Positions 37,410 to 46,392 of a DNA stretch of 64,000 nt are shown piece after piece. A program made the translations under genes and the position numbers. Below the pieces are notes generated by a model. It did not search any database, was not told where the DNA came from, and saw only the letters and a program-made list of their open reading frames with translations. The stretch is from JAGNKE01 sp964583335 (GTDB taxonomy: Bacteria; Pseudomonadota; Alphaproteobacteria; Micavibrionales; Micavibrionaceae): contig CAZOVG010000003.1 of NCBI GenBank assembly GCA_964583335.1, positions 62,001-126,000 on the forward strand, read 5' to 3'. Positions within the stretch are counted from its first letter, which is position 1. Each line of letters begins with the position of its first letter.

Positions 37410-38382
37410 ACAGATGCTCGACCCCCGCGCGTTCCTCGCGCAGCTCCTTCTCGGTCGCGTCAATACGGGCCTGCGAGAATTTCTTGATCGAAAGCCCCTG
37501 CACGATTTCGTACTTCCCGTCCTTGCAGGTTACCGGATAGCCGAAGATCACGCCCGGCTTGATGCCGTATGACCCGTCGGAGGGAACCGCCATCGAAACC
37601 CAATCACCGCGCGGTGTGCCCAGCGCCCAGCTTTTCATATGATCGATCGCCGCCGCCGCCGCCGAAGCCGCCGAGGACGCGCCCCGCGCCTTGATGATCG
37701 CCGCGCCGCGCTGCTGCACCTCGGGAATGAAGGTATTGGCATACCAGTCCTTATCGACCAGCTTCAACGCGCTCTGGCCGTCAACCTTCGCCTGATGCAG
37801 GTCGGGATACTGCGTGGAGCTGTGGTTGCCCCAGATAATAACCTTTTTGATCTTGCTGGAATGAACGCCCGTCTTTTCCGCCAGCTTGCTGAGCGCCCGG
37901 TTGTGGTCCAACCGCACCATCGCCGTAAAGCACGACGCCTTGAGGTCCGGCGCGTTCTGCTGCGCGATCAGCGCGTTCGTGTTGGCCGGGTTGCCCACGA
38001 CCAGAACCTTGACGTCGCGCTTGGCATGATCGTTCAGGGCCTTGCCCTGCGGCGCGAAGATCGCCCCGTTGGCCTCCAGCAGATCCTTGCGCTCCATGCC
38101 CGGGCCGCGCGGCCGCGCGCCAACCAACAAAGCGTAATCGACATCCTTGAACGCCACGTTCACATTATCCGTGGCCACGACCCCCGCAAGCAGCGGAAAC
38201 GCGCAATCGTTGAGCTCCATGATCACGCCCTCAAGCGCCGGAAGCGCGGGCGTGATCTCCAGCAGGTGCAGGATCACGGGCTGGTCCTTGCCCAGCATAT
38301 CCCCCGAGGCGATGCGGAACAAAAGAGCGTAGCCGATCTGACCGGCTGCGCCCGTGACGGCGACTCTGACGGGAGCTTTCAT
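37384..38382 (-). CDS. mdh: Malate dehydrogenase, type 2 (SF1) form
   Basis: A 332-aa NAD(P)-dependent enzyme interconverting malate and oxaloacetate. It has GAAGQIGYALLFRIASGDM (Rossmann Gly motif), LLVGARPRGPGMERKDLL (substrate Arg region), VVGNPANTNALIA, TAMVRLDHNRALSKLAEKTG and the active-site His in WGNHSSTQYPD. These are signatures of the type 2 malate dehydrogenase, not the LDH-like type usual in alphaproteobacterial mdh-sucCD operons. Its start heads the TCA gene order. The 3' end overlaps the convergent transglycosylase gene by 26 bases. Confidence 0.95.
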   Translation of the reverse strand: MKAPVRVAVTGAAGQIGYALLFRIASGDMLGKDQPVILHLLEITPALPALEGVIMELNDCAFPLLAGVVATDNVNVAFKDVDYALLVGARPRGPGMERKDLLEANGAIFAPQGKALNDHAKRDVKVLVVGNPANTNALIAQQNAPDLKASCFTAMVRLDHNRALSKLAEKTGVHSSKIKKVIIWGNHSSTQYPDLHQAKVDGQSALKLVDKDWYANTFIPEVQQRGAAIIKARGASSAASAAAAAIDHMKSWALGTPRGDWVSMAVPSDGSYGIKPGVIFGYPVTCKDGKYEIVQGLSIKKFSQARIDATEKELREERAGVEHLFKGRMAAE

Positions 38383-38477
38383 GGGGAAAAACCTTTCGTG
38401 TAAAACAGGAACTTGAGAAACTTCAACCGGAGAATCCTAGCGTTTTCCCGCCGGAAGGGCAAGAGCGCCCAAAATGC

Positions 38478-38507
38478 GAATGGCGGCCCCGCAAGGAACC
38501 GCCATTC
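38478..38507 (-). terminator. Hairpin after the PAP2 gene
   Basis: A perfect 9-bp stem, GAATGGCGG with CCGCCATTC, and a 12-nt loop. It lies about 35 nt past the stop of the PAP2 phosphatase gene. On the minus strand it is followed by GCATTTT; on the plus strand by an A-rich stretch. The U-tract is short, so the terminator strength is uncertain. Confidence 0.45.
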
Positions 38508-38541
38508 TGTAAAATAAAAAATTCGTTAGAAAACGAAACGA

Positions 38542-39393
38542 TTATTCACCTGCCTTGCTCTCAACGGCAAGACTCACATCCACCGGCTTGTAGGCCGAAA
38601 TAGCCTCATCCGACGCAGGAACAAAGCCCTTCCTGGCGTTCTCGAACTGCGCCTTGAACGCCGGGACCTCCATCAACTTGTCCAGAACCTGCTGCGCCAG
38701 CTTGCGCCCGATATCCGAATCCGACGGATAATGAACCCCGGCGATCTCGCGCCGCAGCCCCATGTCATAACCGAGCGCTTTATACTGGTCCGCATGGGCC
38801 GGATCCAGAGCCGCCAGGATCAGCGCGGTCATATAGCCTTGCGTCGCATGCCCGGAGGGATAAGAGGCATGCTTCGGGTTATCAAAGATAAGATTGAGAT
38901 CGGGCGCCAGCGTATTAGGACGCACACGGTTGAACGCCTTTTTGTACTTGACGATGAAATACGACAATTCGATATGCGCAACATCAATAACGTCCACGGC
39001 GGGCTTGTTGCCTGCCGATATAAAAAGCCCCGCTTTTTCAAACGGCTCATACATCCGGTGCATGGTGTTTTCGGTTTCGATATGAGCACGTTGCTCGGGC
39101 GAACGCAGATGTTTTTCATACCGCCGCAAAGTATCGAGCTCAGACTGCGTTTCAGCGCTGCTATTTGAAGGCGGCGGCGCAAGATCCAGTGTGGTCTCCT
39201 TGTCCAGAAGAAGAGGCCCATCCTCAAGGATTTGAAGCATCATAGGGTCCCAGCGGTCCTCCGGGTATTGCGCATCCGCAAGCTCGGGCGAAAGTTGGCC
39301 CTGCGGCGAAGGGGTATCCTCAGCGCAAACGCTCACAGGCGCAAAAAACACCAAAGAGCCCGCCAAAAGCAACATCTTAAAAAGGGCCTTCAT
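38542..39393 (-). CDS. Exported PAP2-family acid phosphatase
   Basis: A 283-aa protein with a signal peptide (MKALFKMLLLAGSLVFFAP..VCAE). It has the three PAP2 phosphatase motifs: KKAFNRVRP (Lys and Arg-Pro), SYPSGHAT, and RREIAGVHYPSDSDIG with the catalytic His. This matches bacterial class A non-specific acid phosphatases, which release phosphate from organic esters in the periplasm. The rest, including the segment ILEDGPLLLDKETTLD, is normal for the family. A hairpin follows the gene. Confidence 0.93.
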   Translation of the reverse strand: MKALFKMLLLAGSLVFFAPVSVCAEDTPSPQGQLSPELADAQYPEDRWDPMMLQILEDGPLLLDKETTLDLAPPPSNSSAETQSELDTLRRYEKHLRSPEQRAHIETENTMHRMYEPFEKAGLFISAGNKPAVDVIDVAHIELSYFIVKYKKAFNRVRPNTLAPDLNLIFDNPKHASYPSGHATQGYMTALILAALDPAHADQYKALGYDMGLRREIAGVHYPSDSDIGRKLAQQVLDKLMEVPAFKAQFENARKGFVPASDEAISAYKPVDVSLAVESKAGE

Positions 39394-39445
39394 AGCATTC
39401 CTTGATTATAAAAATGAGCGAAATCTAGCACGCGCCAACCACCCC

Positions 39446-39775
39446 TCAACCGCCGCCCTCGATGGCCGTGCACGCAAAGCCGACAAATTCGCAGCTATCC
39501 TCCGGCCCGCAAGAATCCGCGTTGGCGGCCTTGCAAACCGCGCGGAAAAGAAGCGGGTCCATATAGCGGATGCACTCGATCCGGGAATTGATGTCGTTGG
39601 CGTATTGCGTGCCCTGCGTGATGTGCGCGTGGTTGACCGCCCCGACAAAACACCCGCCGCCCACGATCCGGCAATCGGTATCAACCTTACAGGCCGTCCA
39701 TTCCGGCGGCATCTGCGCAAACACCGGAGCGCTGAGAAAACACAAAAGAAGCACAGCAAGAAACCGCATGGCCAT
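39446..39775 (-). CDS. Small cysteine-rich exported protein
   Basis: A 109-aa protein with a signal peptide (MRFLAVLLLCFLSAPVFAQ). The mature part has eight cysteines (ACKVDTDC, GGGC, IECI, AVCK, DSCGPEDSC, FAC), suggesting four disulfides. CxxDxDC recalls small secreted inhibitor-like domains, but no family is named. The start is ATG 39775, which overlaps the upstream DUF2336 stop (TGATG); ATG 39769 is an alternative with better spacing from AAAGGG. It is probably co-transcribed with the DUF2336 gene. Confidence 0.7.
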   Translation of the reverse strand: MAMRFLAVLLLCFLSAPVFAQMPPEWTACKVDTDCRIVGGGCFVGAVNHAHITQGTQYANDINSRIECIRYMDPLLFRAVCKAANADSCGPEDSCEFVGFACTAIEGGG

Positions 39776-41037
39776 CACCCTTTGACCCCAAGAAACTCAA
39801 GCTGCCACTGCAACTCGCTCTCGCTCATCGGATAATCCGTGCCGCCCTTGGGGTAAAGAAGGCTCTTGCCCTGAACCTGCGCCAGATCGCGCTGAAGTGT
39901 AAGGGCCGTACGCATCGAAACCCCCGCCTTCCAGCATAAAGCAACGATCGGCTTGGCCGAACGGGCCTCGAACACCTCGCGCCACATCTGTTCGCGCAGC
40001 CCGGAAAGATGGGCCAGCGCCGCATAGACAAAATCCGTATCCCGCACGGCCAGCGCGTCCGTGATGGTTTCATCGGTCAACTCGCCCTTTTTCGCCAGCC
40101 GCTTGATCCGCTGCTCGGCTGTCTCGGCCTTTTTGGAATCGCCGCGGATGAAATCCAGCCTGCGCCGGAACACCTCGGAAATCTCCTCCGCCATCTCGGC
40201 GTCGAAATCCTTCCGCGCCAGCAAAAGATCGCGCACCGAAGCATCGACGAACGCCGCCAGTTCCCGCGCCAGCGCGAACGGCAGGTTGGGCCGCACCGCC
40301 AGCGGCTCCTGCCACTCCTTGTGGGCCTTGGCCTTCTCCACGATCTCCTGCAGCGTCTCCAGCGCGATCTCCGCCCCCCGGTTGCGCAGCAGCACCTTGC
40401 CGCCCGGAATGTCGTCCACGTTGATGACCGCCGCCGAGACCATCTTGCTCACCGCGCTGCGCCCGGCAATCGCCTGCACCACCCAACTCGCCGGATGCCC
40501 CTTGAGGATATCCAGCAAATCGCGGTCAGAAAGCGCCGCGCAAAACCGCAGGATCGGCTCCGACACGTCCCGCTCGACATCACGCGCCAGTTCCGCCGCC
40601 ACCTTGGGCGGGGCGTACGCGTGGTCCTTGAGGGTGCTGGAGAGCGCCAGCCTGATCTTCAAAACCTCGTCCAGCGCCAGCGTCCCCAGCGACTGCACCG
40701 CGAACGCATAAAGCTGCGATTGCTTGTCCGCGCTCAGATGCGGCAGCAGCGAAACCAGCCGCGCCGCCAGCGCCAGCCGCACATCCGGGCTGTTGTCCCG
40801 CGCCAGAAACGGCGAAACATGGACAGGCATCGCATCGTTTTCCGCCACCGTGCGCCGCACCTGCTCGTCCGGGTCGTTCTGCGCCAGATAATAAAGAATT
40901 TCGGGATGCGTCCTGCGGTTTCGGGCCAGAGACAAACGCTCGGGCAGCGTGCCGCGTGTCGCGACCTGTTTCTCTCGGTCATAACGGTCGGCAAACGCCT
41001 TTTTCGGCCAGGAAAACACGCTGAGAAACTTTTGCAT
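39775..41037 (-). CDS. DUF2336 family protein (HEAT-like repeats)
   Basis: A 420-aa alpha-helical protein typical of the alphaproteobacterial DUF2336 family. HEAT-like repeats open it: LSLARNRRTHPEILYYLAQN, then VRRTVAENDAMPVHVSPFLA and VRLALAARLVSLLP. A central region carries SEPILRFCAALSDRDLLDIL and VVQAIAGRSAVSKMVS, characteristic of the family. No enzymatic motif is visible and no signal peptide. The family's role is not established; scaffold or signalling roles have been suggested from such repeats. The stop overlaps the next gene by one base. Confidence 0.85.
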   Translation of the reverse strand: MQKFLSVFSWPKKAFADRYDREKQVATRGTLPERLSLARNRRTHPEILYYLAQNDPDEQVRRTVAENDAMPVHVSPFLARDNSPDVRLALAARLVSLLPHLSADKQSQLYAFAVQSLGTLALDEVLKIRLALSSTLKDHAYAPPKVAAELARDVERDVSEPILRFCAALSDRDLLDILKGHPASWVVQAIAGRSAVSKMVSAAVINVDDIPGGKVLLRNRGAEIALETLQEIVEKAKAHKEWQEPLAVRPNLPFALARELAAFVDASVRDLLLARKDFDAEMAEEISEVFRRRLDFIRGDSKKAETAEQRIKRLAKKGELTDETITDALAVRDTDFVYAALAHLSGLREQMWREVFEARSAKPIVALCWKAGVSMRTALTLQRDLAQVQGKSLLYPKGGTDYPMSESELQWQLEFLGVKG

Positions 41038-41188
41038 ACCTCACCCTAAACGAACCCCCGGCAAAAATCACCTGCCCGTGCGACAAAAAAACAAATACGT
41101 AATGAATATGCAAAATCCGTGACAGATTGAATTTTCCACGCATATCCGTATGTTAAAAGCGTGAAATCACAAGAAAACGGAGCATCCC

Positions 41189-41803
41189 ATGGCCATGAAA
41201 CTCTTTTACGCCCCCGCCTCCCCCTATACCCGGAAGGTCAGGATCGCGGCCATCGAAAAGGGTCTGCACGGCAAAATCGAACTGGTCACCGCCCCGCCCG
41301 CGAAAAACCTGCCGGAGCTGCATAAAGCCAACCCTCTGGGCGGAATCCCGGCCCTGCTTCTGGAAAACGGCGAAGGCCTGTACGACAGCGCGGTCATCTG
41401 CGCTTATCTGGACTCGCTCGGCGACACCCCGCGCCTCATCCCCGCCTCCGGCATCGAAAAATTCCGCGTCCTGCGCGGCGAGGCGCTGGCCGACGGCCTG
41501 ATGGATTCCGCCGTGGCGATCGTCTACGAACGCCGCCGCACCGACGCCGAAATCTCGCAAGCCTTCATCGCCAAGCACACGAAGGGCATCGAACGCGCGC
41601 TCAATGCGATGAACGCGGAGATCGAAAGCCTGCCGCAGGCCATAGACCTGCGCCATGTCGCGTTTGGCGCGGCGCTGGGCTATATCAGCTTCCGCCTGCC
41701 GGAGATCGACTGGCGCAAAACATATCCGGGTATGCAAAAATGGTTTGAGACGCTCAGCGCCCGCCCCTCCATGAAGGAGACGGAGCCGAAGGATAACAGC
41801 TAG
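41189..41803 (+). CDS. Glutathione S-transferase family protein
   Basis: A 204-aa GST. The thioredoxin-fold N-terminal half is MKLFYAPASPYTRKVRIAAIEKG, with the cis-Pro region NPLGGIPALLLENGEGLYDSAVICAYLD and the glutathione-contacting Glu/Asp-Ser. The all-alpha C-terminal half includes FGAALGYISFRLPEIDW. It resembles YibF-like GSTs. GGAG lies seven bases before the ATG. It converges with zapE, with four bases between stops. The substrate is unknown. Confidence 0.92.
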   Translation: MAMKLFYAPASPYTRKVRIAAIEKGLHGKIELVTAPPAKNLPELHKANPLGGIPALLLENGEGLYDSAVICAYLDSLGDTPRLIPASGIEKFRVLRGEALADGLMDSAVAIVYERRRTDAEISQAFIAKHTKGIERALNAMNAEIESLPQAIDLRHVAFGAALGYISFRLPEIDWRKTYPGMQKWFETLSARPSMKETEPKDNS

Positions 41804-41807
41804 GCGG

Positions 41808-42917
41808 TCAGGGATACCCCTCACCCTGCATTTCCTGCAGCCGCGACACCGTACGCTGGAACTCGAAACTATGATCGTGCCCGGAATAGAGCTTTTCCGG
41901 CGGCGCGTCGGCGGAAACGATCAACCGCACACGCTTGTCGTACAGCGAGTCGATCAGGTTCATCAGCCGCTTCGCCTCGTTCCGCCGGTCGTAGCGCAGC
42001 ACGGGCACGTGCTCCAGCAGCACCGTATGAAAGCTCCGCGCGATCACGAGATAATCCTCCGCGCCCAGCGGCTGTTCGCACAGCTCCGCGAAACTGAATC
42101 GTGCCACGCCTTTGGCCGTACGTACGGGCAACCGGCGCCCCTTGACGTACAGCTTTTCCTGAAGCACGGGCGCGCCGCCCGTCAGGCGCTTGAAAACCTC
42201 GTCCATGTGGCGGTCCGCCCCCGGCCCGAGCGGCGTGAAATACGTCCCCTCCTCGGCCAGAACCTGCTCCCGGTAATCGGTCGGGCTGTCCAGATGCACG
42301 ATCTCCATGCGCTCCTTGAGCAGCGCGATGAACGGCAGGAACCGCTCGCGCTGCAACCCGCCCTCGTAAAGCCGGTCGGGCGGCCAGTTCGTCGTAGCGA
42401 CCACCACAACCCCGCGCTCGAAGAGCAGCCGGAACAGGCGGCCCAAAATCATCGCATCCGCCACGTCCGTGACGTAAAACTCATCAAAGCACAGCACCCG
42501 CGACTTGCGCACGATGATCTCGCCCAGCGACGGCAGCGCCTGATCCACCGCGCCGTTAATCGTATCCTCCGACCGCCGCGTATGGATGTAATCATGCACC
42601 TCGATCATAAATTCGTGGAAATGCACGCGCCTCTTGCTCACGCTCTCGGGCAGGCAATCGTAGAACATATCCATCAGCATGGATTTGCCGCGCCCGGTGC
42701 CGCCGTAAAGGTAAATTCCGCGCGGCGTATCGTCCGCCCCCCCTTTGCCGAGCGAAGAAATCTTCTGCAAGAGGCCTTTTTTAGGAAGCGAAGACATGGC
42801 CACAAGCTCATCATAGAGCCTTTGCAGCGATTTGACGGCCGCGCCCTGCGCGGGGTCCAGCCGAAGCTCCCCTGCAACCAGCCTCTGCGAATAGACTTCA
42901 AGCGGCGTCTTCGCCAT
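41808..42917 (-). CDS. zapE: Cell division ATPase ZapE (AFG1-like)
   Basis: A 369-aa AAA-type ATPase. Walker A is YLYGGTGRGKSMLMDMF (around residue 72), RVHFHEFMIEVHDYIH follows, Walker B is VLCFDEFYVTDVADA, and FERGVVVVATTNWPP is the sensor region. ZapE interacts with FtsZ and modulates Z-ring stability. In many alphaproteobacteria it neighbours mdh; here it is 3.4 kb away, directly after tatC. Its start overlaps the tatC end by 20 bases. Confidence 0.94.
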   Translation of the reverse strand: MAKTPLEVYSQRLVAGELRLDPAQGAAVKSLQRLYDELVAMSSLPKKGLLQKISSLGKGGADDTPRGIYLYGGTGRGKSMLMDMFYDCLPESVSKRRVHFHEFMIEVHDYIHTRRSEDTINGAVDQALPSLGEIIVRKSRVLCFDEFYVTDVADAMILGRLFRLLFERGVVVVATTNWPPDRLYEGGLQRERFLPFIALLKERMEIVHLDSPTDYREQVLAEEGTYFTPLGPGADRHMDEVFKRLTGGAPVLQEKLYVKGRRLPVRTAKGVARFSFAELCEQPLGAEDYLVIARSFHTVLLEHVPVLRYDRRNEAKRLMNLIDSLYDKRVRLIVSADAPPEKLYSGHDHSFEFQRTVSRLQEMQGEGYP

Positions 42918-43698
42918 CGCCGGCCTTCCCCATTCGGATCATCACAATCGAAAGCTCATAAAGCGCCATAAGCGGCACGGCCAGCAAAATTTGGCTAAGT
43001 ATGTCCGGCGGCGTAAGAATGGCCGCAACCACGAATATGACAATAATCATGTACTTTCGTTGCGCCGCCAGCCATGCCGCAGTGACGATCCCGGCGCGCC
43101 CGAGCAATGTAAGCAGAACAGGAAGCTGAAAACACAACCCGAAAGCGAAAATCATCGTCATAATAAGATCAAGATACTCACTGACACGCGCTTCTAATTG
43201 GATCGGCAGCACCGCCTCGTCGGCACTCATCTGAAAGCTCAAAAAAAACGGCCATGCCATTGGAAGAACGAGATAATAAACACACGCCCCTCCCAAAAAA
43301 AATAAAACAGGCGTAGCGATCAAAAAAGGCAGAAAAGCGCTACGCTCCTGCTGATAAAGCCCCGGAGAAATGAACAGCCAGACTTGAATTAAAAGGACAG
43401 GAAAAGTTAAAAATACCCCTGAAAAAAAAGCAACTTTCAGGTACGTAAAAAACGCTTCGGTCAGGTCCGTATAGATAAGCCTTTGCGTATCGCCCGGCCC
43501 CATGGCATTTGCAAGTGGAGTCACAAGAAAGCCATATATCTCATCGACAAATAAGAAACATATAGCCGTACTTAAGATCATACTTGAAAAAACCCAAATA
43601 AGTCGCATCCGAAGCTCTGCCAGATGCGCAAGCAAGGGTTGCTTTGCTAGATCGGGACCATCTTTTTCCATATTGTTATTTTGCGTGGAGGCTTCCAT
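42898..43698 (-). CDS. tatC: Sec-independent protein translocase TatC
   Basis: A 266-aa inner-membrane receptor for twin-arginine signal peptides. It has the conserved cytoplasmic N-terminus PLLAHLAELRMRLIW and about six membrane helices. The YTDLTEAFFTYLKVAFFSG segment carries the conserved Glu, and SPGLYQQERSAFLPFLIATPVLF is the typical third to fourth helix region. The length is normal. It is last of tatA-X-tatB-tatC, and its end overlaps zapE. Confidence 0.97.
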   Translation of the reverse strand: MEASTQNNNMEKDGPDLAKQPLLAHLAELRMRLIWVFSSMILSTAICFLFVDEIYGFLVTPLANAMGPGDTQRLIYTDLTEAFFTYLKVAFFSGVFLTFPVLLIQVWLFISPGLYQQERSAFLPFLIATPVLFFLGGACVYYLVLPMAWPFFLSFQMSADEAVLPIQLEARVSEYLDLIMTMIFAFGLCFQLPVLLTLLGRAGIVTAAWLAAQRKYMIIVIFVVAAILTPPDILSQILLAVPLMALYELSIVMIRMGKAGDGEDAA

Positions 43699-43700
43699 AT

Positions 43701-44054
43701 TTATGCGCCCTCCGATTTTACGGAATGCGAATCCGACTTCGCTTTTCCGTTTTCATAATCCAAATCAATCTCAGCCTCTTCGTCAAACGACGCCTCGTCG
43801 AAAATCTCCTCGATCCGGCCGCCGTCGCGATCCTCCCGCGCCTGCGCCTCGAAATTTACCGATTTGCGGATATCGTCCAGATCCGCGTCACGCATCAGAT
43901 CGTCGAACTGCTGCGACAGGGCGAATTTAACGTAATGCAGCCTGCGGAAAATCCGTCCGAAAAACACCATCACTTTAGGCATGTCCTGTGGCCCCACCAG
44001 CACAACGGCCAGCAAGGCAATAATGAACAGTTCGGACCAGCCAACATCAAACAT
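43701..44054 (-). CDS. tatB: Sec-independent translocase TatB
   Basis: A 117-aa single-span protein. MFDVGWSELFIIALLAVVLVGPQDMPKVM shows the TatB N-terminal helix with the conserved Glu and Gly-Pro hinge (given in parts: WSELFIIALLAVVLVGP). An amphipathic helix and acidic tail follow. TatB works with TatC in recognising folded Tat substrates. Two bases separate it from tatC. A membrane protein gene lies between tatB and tatA, an unusual insertion. Confidence 0.94.
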   Translation of the reverse strand: MFDVGWSELFIIALLAVVLVGPQDMPKVMVFFGRIFRRLHYVKFALSQQFDDLMRDADLDDIRKSVNFEAQAREDRDGGRIEEIFDEASFDEEAEIDLDYENGKAKSDSHSVKSEGA

Positions 44055-44111
44055 CGTTTGAATCTCTTTAACCGTTCACATACACCCGCACGAAACCCCG
44101 GGCAACCTTAT

Positions 44112-44522
44112 CTATAGGAACAAATCAACGCAGAGTTTGATTCCGGCCAGATACCCCGGCAGGACGATCAGCGCATTAAATACGATCGCCATATTCAAAA
44201 GGAACGACTTTTCATGATCGGTCAGGTCTTCGTAGGTTTTTAACTCCGCCTCCGCCTGCCCCGTCTCGCGGACAGAAGCATAAAATTCCCACATCAGACC
44301 GTAAATCACCATCGGAATGAGCACCCAGCCAAACTTGGCGGCCCAAGGCGCATTAAAATAACCGATCACGAAGACCAGCGAGAAAAAACATGAAATTGCC
44401 GAAGAGCAGGCACCGCGCGGATTGCGCGTCCAATCTTCGATAATCCCGGCGACAGTGAAAGCAAAAAGGACAGTCAGGTAAAGAACCGCCCACCAAGGGA
44501 CCGAAAGGGCGCCCCACTCCAT
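44112..44522 (-). CDS. Unknown membrane protein inserted in the tat operon
   Basis: A 136-aa protein with about four hydrophobic segments (WWAVLYLTVLFAFTVAGII, FFSLVFVIGYF, FGWVLIPMVIYGLMWEF, AIVFNALIVLPGYLAGI). A loop holds ETGQAEAELKTYEDLTDHEK. It is not a Tat component by sequence. Its start lies three bases after the tatA stop and 57 nt separate it from tatB, so it is part of the operon. It is AT-richer than tatA. Function unknown. Confidence 0.75.
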   Translation of the reverse strand: MEWGALSVPWWAVLYLTVLFAFTVAGIIEDWTRNPRGACSSAISCFFSLVFVIGYFNAPWAAKFGWVLIPMVIYGLMWEFYASVRETGQAEAELKTYEDLTDHEKSFLLNMAIVFNALIVLPGYLAGIKLCVDLFL

Positions 44523-44525
44523 GAC

Positions 44526-44747
44526 TTATTCGTCTTCCCCGGCCTTGACGCCCTTTTTTGCGGGCGCTCCGGGAACATCGGAGTCCTTACCGATGCGGGG
44601 CACGTCGCCCTCACCTTCCTTCAGGCCTTTCTTGAAGCTGTTGATGCCTTTGGCAAGATTCTCCATGATCTGCGGAACCCGCCCCGCCCCGAAAATAAGC
44701 AGGACAAGCAGGATAATCAGAAGGATTTGAAGCGGACCGGGGGACAT
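44526..44747 (-). CDS. tatA: Sec-independent translocase TatA
   Basis: A 73-aa pore-forming Tat subunit. The N-terminal helix is PLQILLIILLVLLIFGAGRV, with the conserved FG hinge and PQIMENLAKGINSFKKGL amphipathic helix. The acidic C-terminus is normal. Its ATG overlaps the scpB stop (TAATG), so translation is coupled to the scpB-scpA unit upstream. Confidence 0.95.
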   Translation of the reverse strand: MSPGPLQILLIILLVLLIFGAGRVPQIMENLAKGINSFKKGLKEGEGDVPRIGKDSDVPGAPAKKGVKAGEDE

Positions 44748-45511
44748 TATGCGGTTCCCTCCTCATGGGGAAGTTCATCAGAAAAATCGTCAAACGCGCC
44801 GCCATCCTCGGCATCGGACTCCGCCTCTGGCGAACAATCCTCCGGATCCTCGTCCGGCTCGGCGCGTGATAACCCTTCTACCCCGTCTATCCGCTTCTGT
44901 CCAGAGAACAGGTCCGCCTGCGGGATGGCCTCGATCGCGGGGCGGCGGTCCAAAAGCCCGGCGGCCTTGAGATCGTCCATCCCCGGCAGGTCCATCAGCG
45001 ATTCAAGGCTGAACGCATCCATAAACGCGGTCGTCGTCACCCAGGTCAAGGGCCGCCCCGGCGCCTCGCGCCGCCGTCCCGGCTTGATCCAGCCCATCTC
45101 CATCAGCGCGTCCAACGTGCCCTTGTGCGTGGCCACACCGCGTATATTCTCGATCTCCGCCCGCGTCACGGGCTGGTGATAGGCGATGATCGCCAGCGTC
45201 TCCATCGCGGCCCGGGAAAGCCGCCGCTGCACCTGCCGCTGTAAAACCAGCCTCTCGCCCAGATCCGGCGCGGTGCGGAACGCCCACGCCCCCTCGCGCT
45301 CCACGAGTTCGATCCCGCGCCCGTCATAATCGCGGCGCAATTCCATCAAAAGTCCGCCGACATCCGCCCCCTCAGGCATCCGCTCATGCAGGGCGCGCGT
45401 CGGCAGCGGCTCCGCCGACGCGAACAAAATCGCCTCAAGCAGGCGCTTATGGAGAGCGACGTCACTCTGCGGAAAATCCTGCTCTTCGATCAAGGCCGCC
45501 TCGCCCATCAC
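44747..45511 (-). CDS. scpB: Segregation and condensation protein B
   Basis: A 254-aa winged-helix kleisin-binding subunit of the SMC condensin. LLEAILFASAEPLPTRALHERMP opens the domain (in parts), LSRAAMETLAIIAYHQPVTRAEIENIRGV is the family core, and LMEMGWIKPGRRREAPGRPL follows. The last 70 residues are acidic and low-complexity. Its start overlaps the scpA stop by four bases. It acts with ScpA and Smc in chromosome segregation. Confidence 0.95.
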   Translation of the reverse strand: MMGEAALIEEQDFPQSDVALHKRLLEAILFASAEPLPTRALHERMPEGADVGGLLMELRRDYDGRGIELVEREGAWAFRTAPDLGERLVLQRQVQRRLSRAAMETLAIIAYHQPVTRAEIENIRGVATHKGTLDALMEMGWIKPGRRREAPGRPLTWVTTTAFMDAFSLESLMDLPGMDDLKAAGLLDRRPAIEAIPQADLFSGQKRIDGVEGLSRAEPDEDPEDCSPEAESDAEDGGAFDDFSDELPHEEGTA

Positions 45512-46392
45512 CCGGCCTCCGTCTGCGCGGGCAAGGTCCGCATGTAAATGGGCCGGAACAGCCCCTCCTGCCGGATCTCGACGCGCCCCTGCTTGGCGAG
45601 TTCAAGCCCCGCCGTGAAGGTGGAGGCCAGAACCGAACGGCGGTAAAGACTGTCCTGCAATTCCTCGGGCAGAAAACTTTGCAGCGTCGCCCACGCGCTA
45701 TGCGGCCCGTTGCGGGGCAGGCTGCCCAGCATCCGCGTAAGCCGCTCCAGCGCCTCGTCCGAGGACATGAGCGAAAAGACCGGAAGATCGTAGGTCGAAT
45801 TCTCCTGCCGCGCCCGGATATCGCCGTAAGCCTTGAGAATATCGTAAAGCGAAACCTCCCACGAAGTCTGGATTTCGGTCTGCACACCTTCGGGCATCCC
45901 GCGCGCGAAAACCGTCTGGCCGAGCAGCGGTAGGGTAAAAAGTTGTTCCGCGCATTTCTGCATCGCTTCAAGCCGCTGCAACTGGAATTGCAGCGCCCCG
46001 GCCATCTCCTCGGCGCTCGGCTCCTCGGAGTTTTCATCACGCGGCAGATAGAGCCGCGACTTGAGATAGGTCAGCCACGCCGCCATCACCAGATATTCGG
46101 CGGCCAGTTCCAAATTCAGCGCCTTCGCCCGCTCGATGAACACCAGATATTGCCGCACCAGTTGCAAAATTGAGATTTTCGCAAGGTCCACCTTCTGCTT
46201 GCGGGCAAGATCGAGCAACAGGTCGATCGGCCCTTCATACCCGTCGATATTGAGCAAAAGCGTATCCAGATCGTCCGCCGGACGCGGACCGCCGGAACGC
46301 GGCAGGTCTTCCTCAAACGCGCCTTCGCTGACCGCAGTTTGAACCTGCGGGAGGGCTTGAATTTCTTCGTTTTCAGCGCGTTCGGCCTTCAT
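45508..46392 (-). CDS. scpA: Segregation and condensation protein A
   Basis: A 294-aa kleisin of the SMC complex. Its core begins around residue 45 with LLLNIDGYEGPIDLLLDLAR, followed by QKVDLAKISILQLVRQYLVF and AAEYLVMAAWLTYLKSRLYLP. The first 40 residues are an acidic extension. The C-terminal winged-helix half is present. The start overlaps the nagZ stop by four bases (ATGA), so nagZ, scpA, scpB and tatA form a tightly coupled operon. Confidence 0.95.
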   Translation of the reverse strand: MKAERAENEEIQALPQVQTAVSEGAFEEDLPRSGGPRPADDLDTLLLNIDGYEGPIDLLLDLARKQKVDLAKISILQLVRQYLVFIERAKALNLELAAEYLVMAAWLTYLKSRLYLPRDENSEEPSAEEMAGALQFQLQRLEAMQKCAEQLFTLPLLGQTVFARGMPEGVQTEIQTSWEVSLYDILKAYGDIRARQENSTYDLPVFSLMSSDEALERLTRMLGSLPRNGPHSAWATLQSFLPEELQDSLYRRSVLASTFTAGLELAKQGRVEIRQEGLFRPIYMRTLPAQTEAG

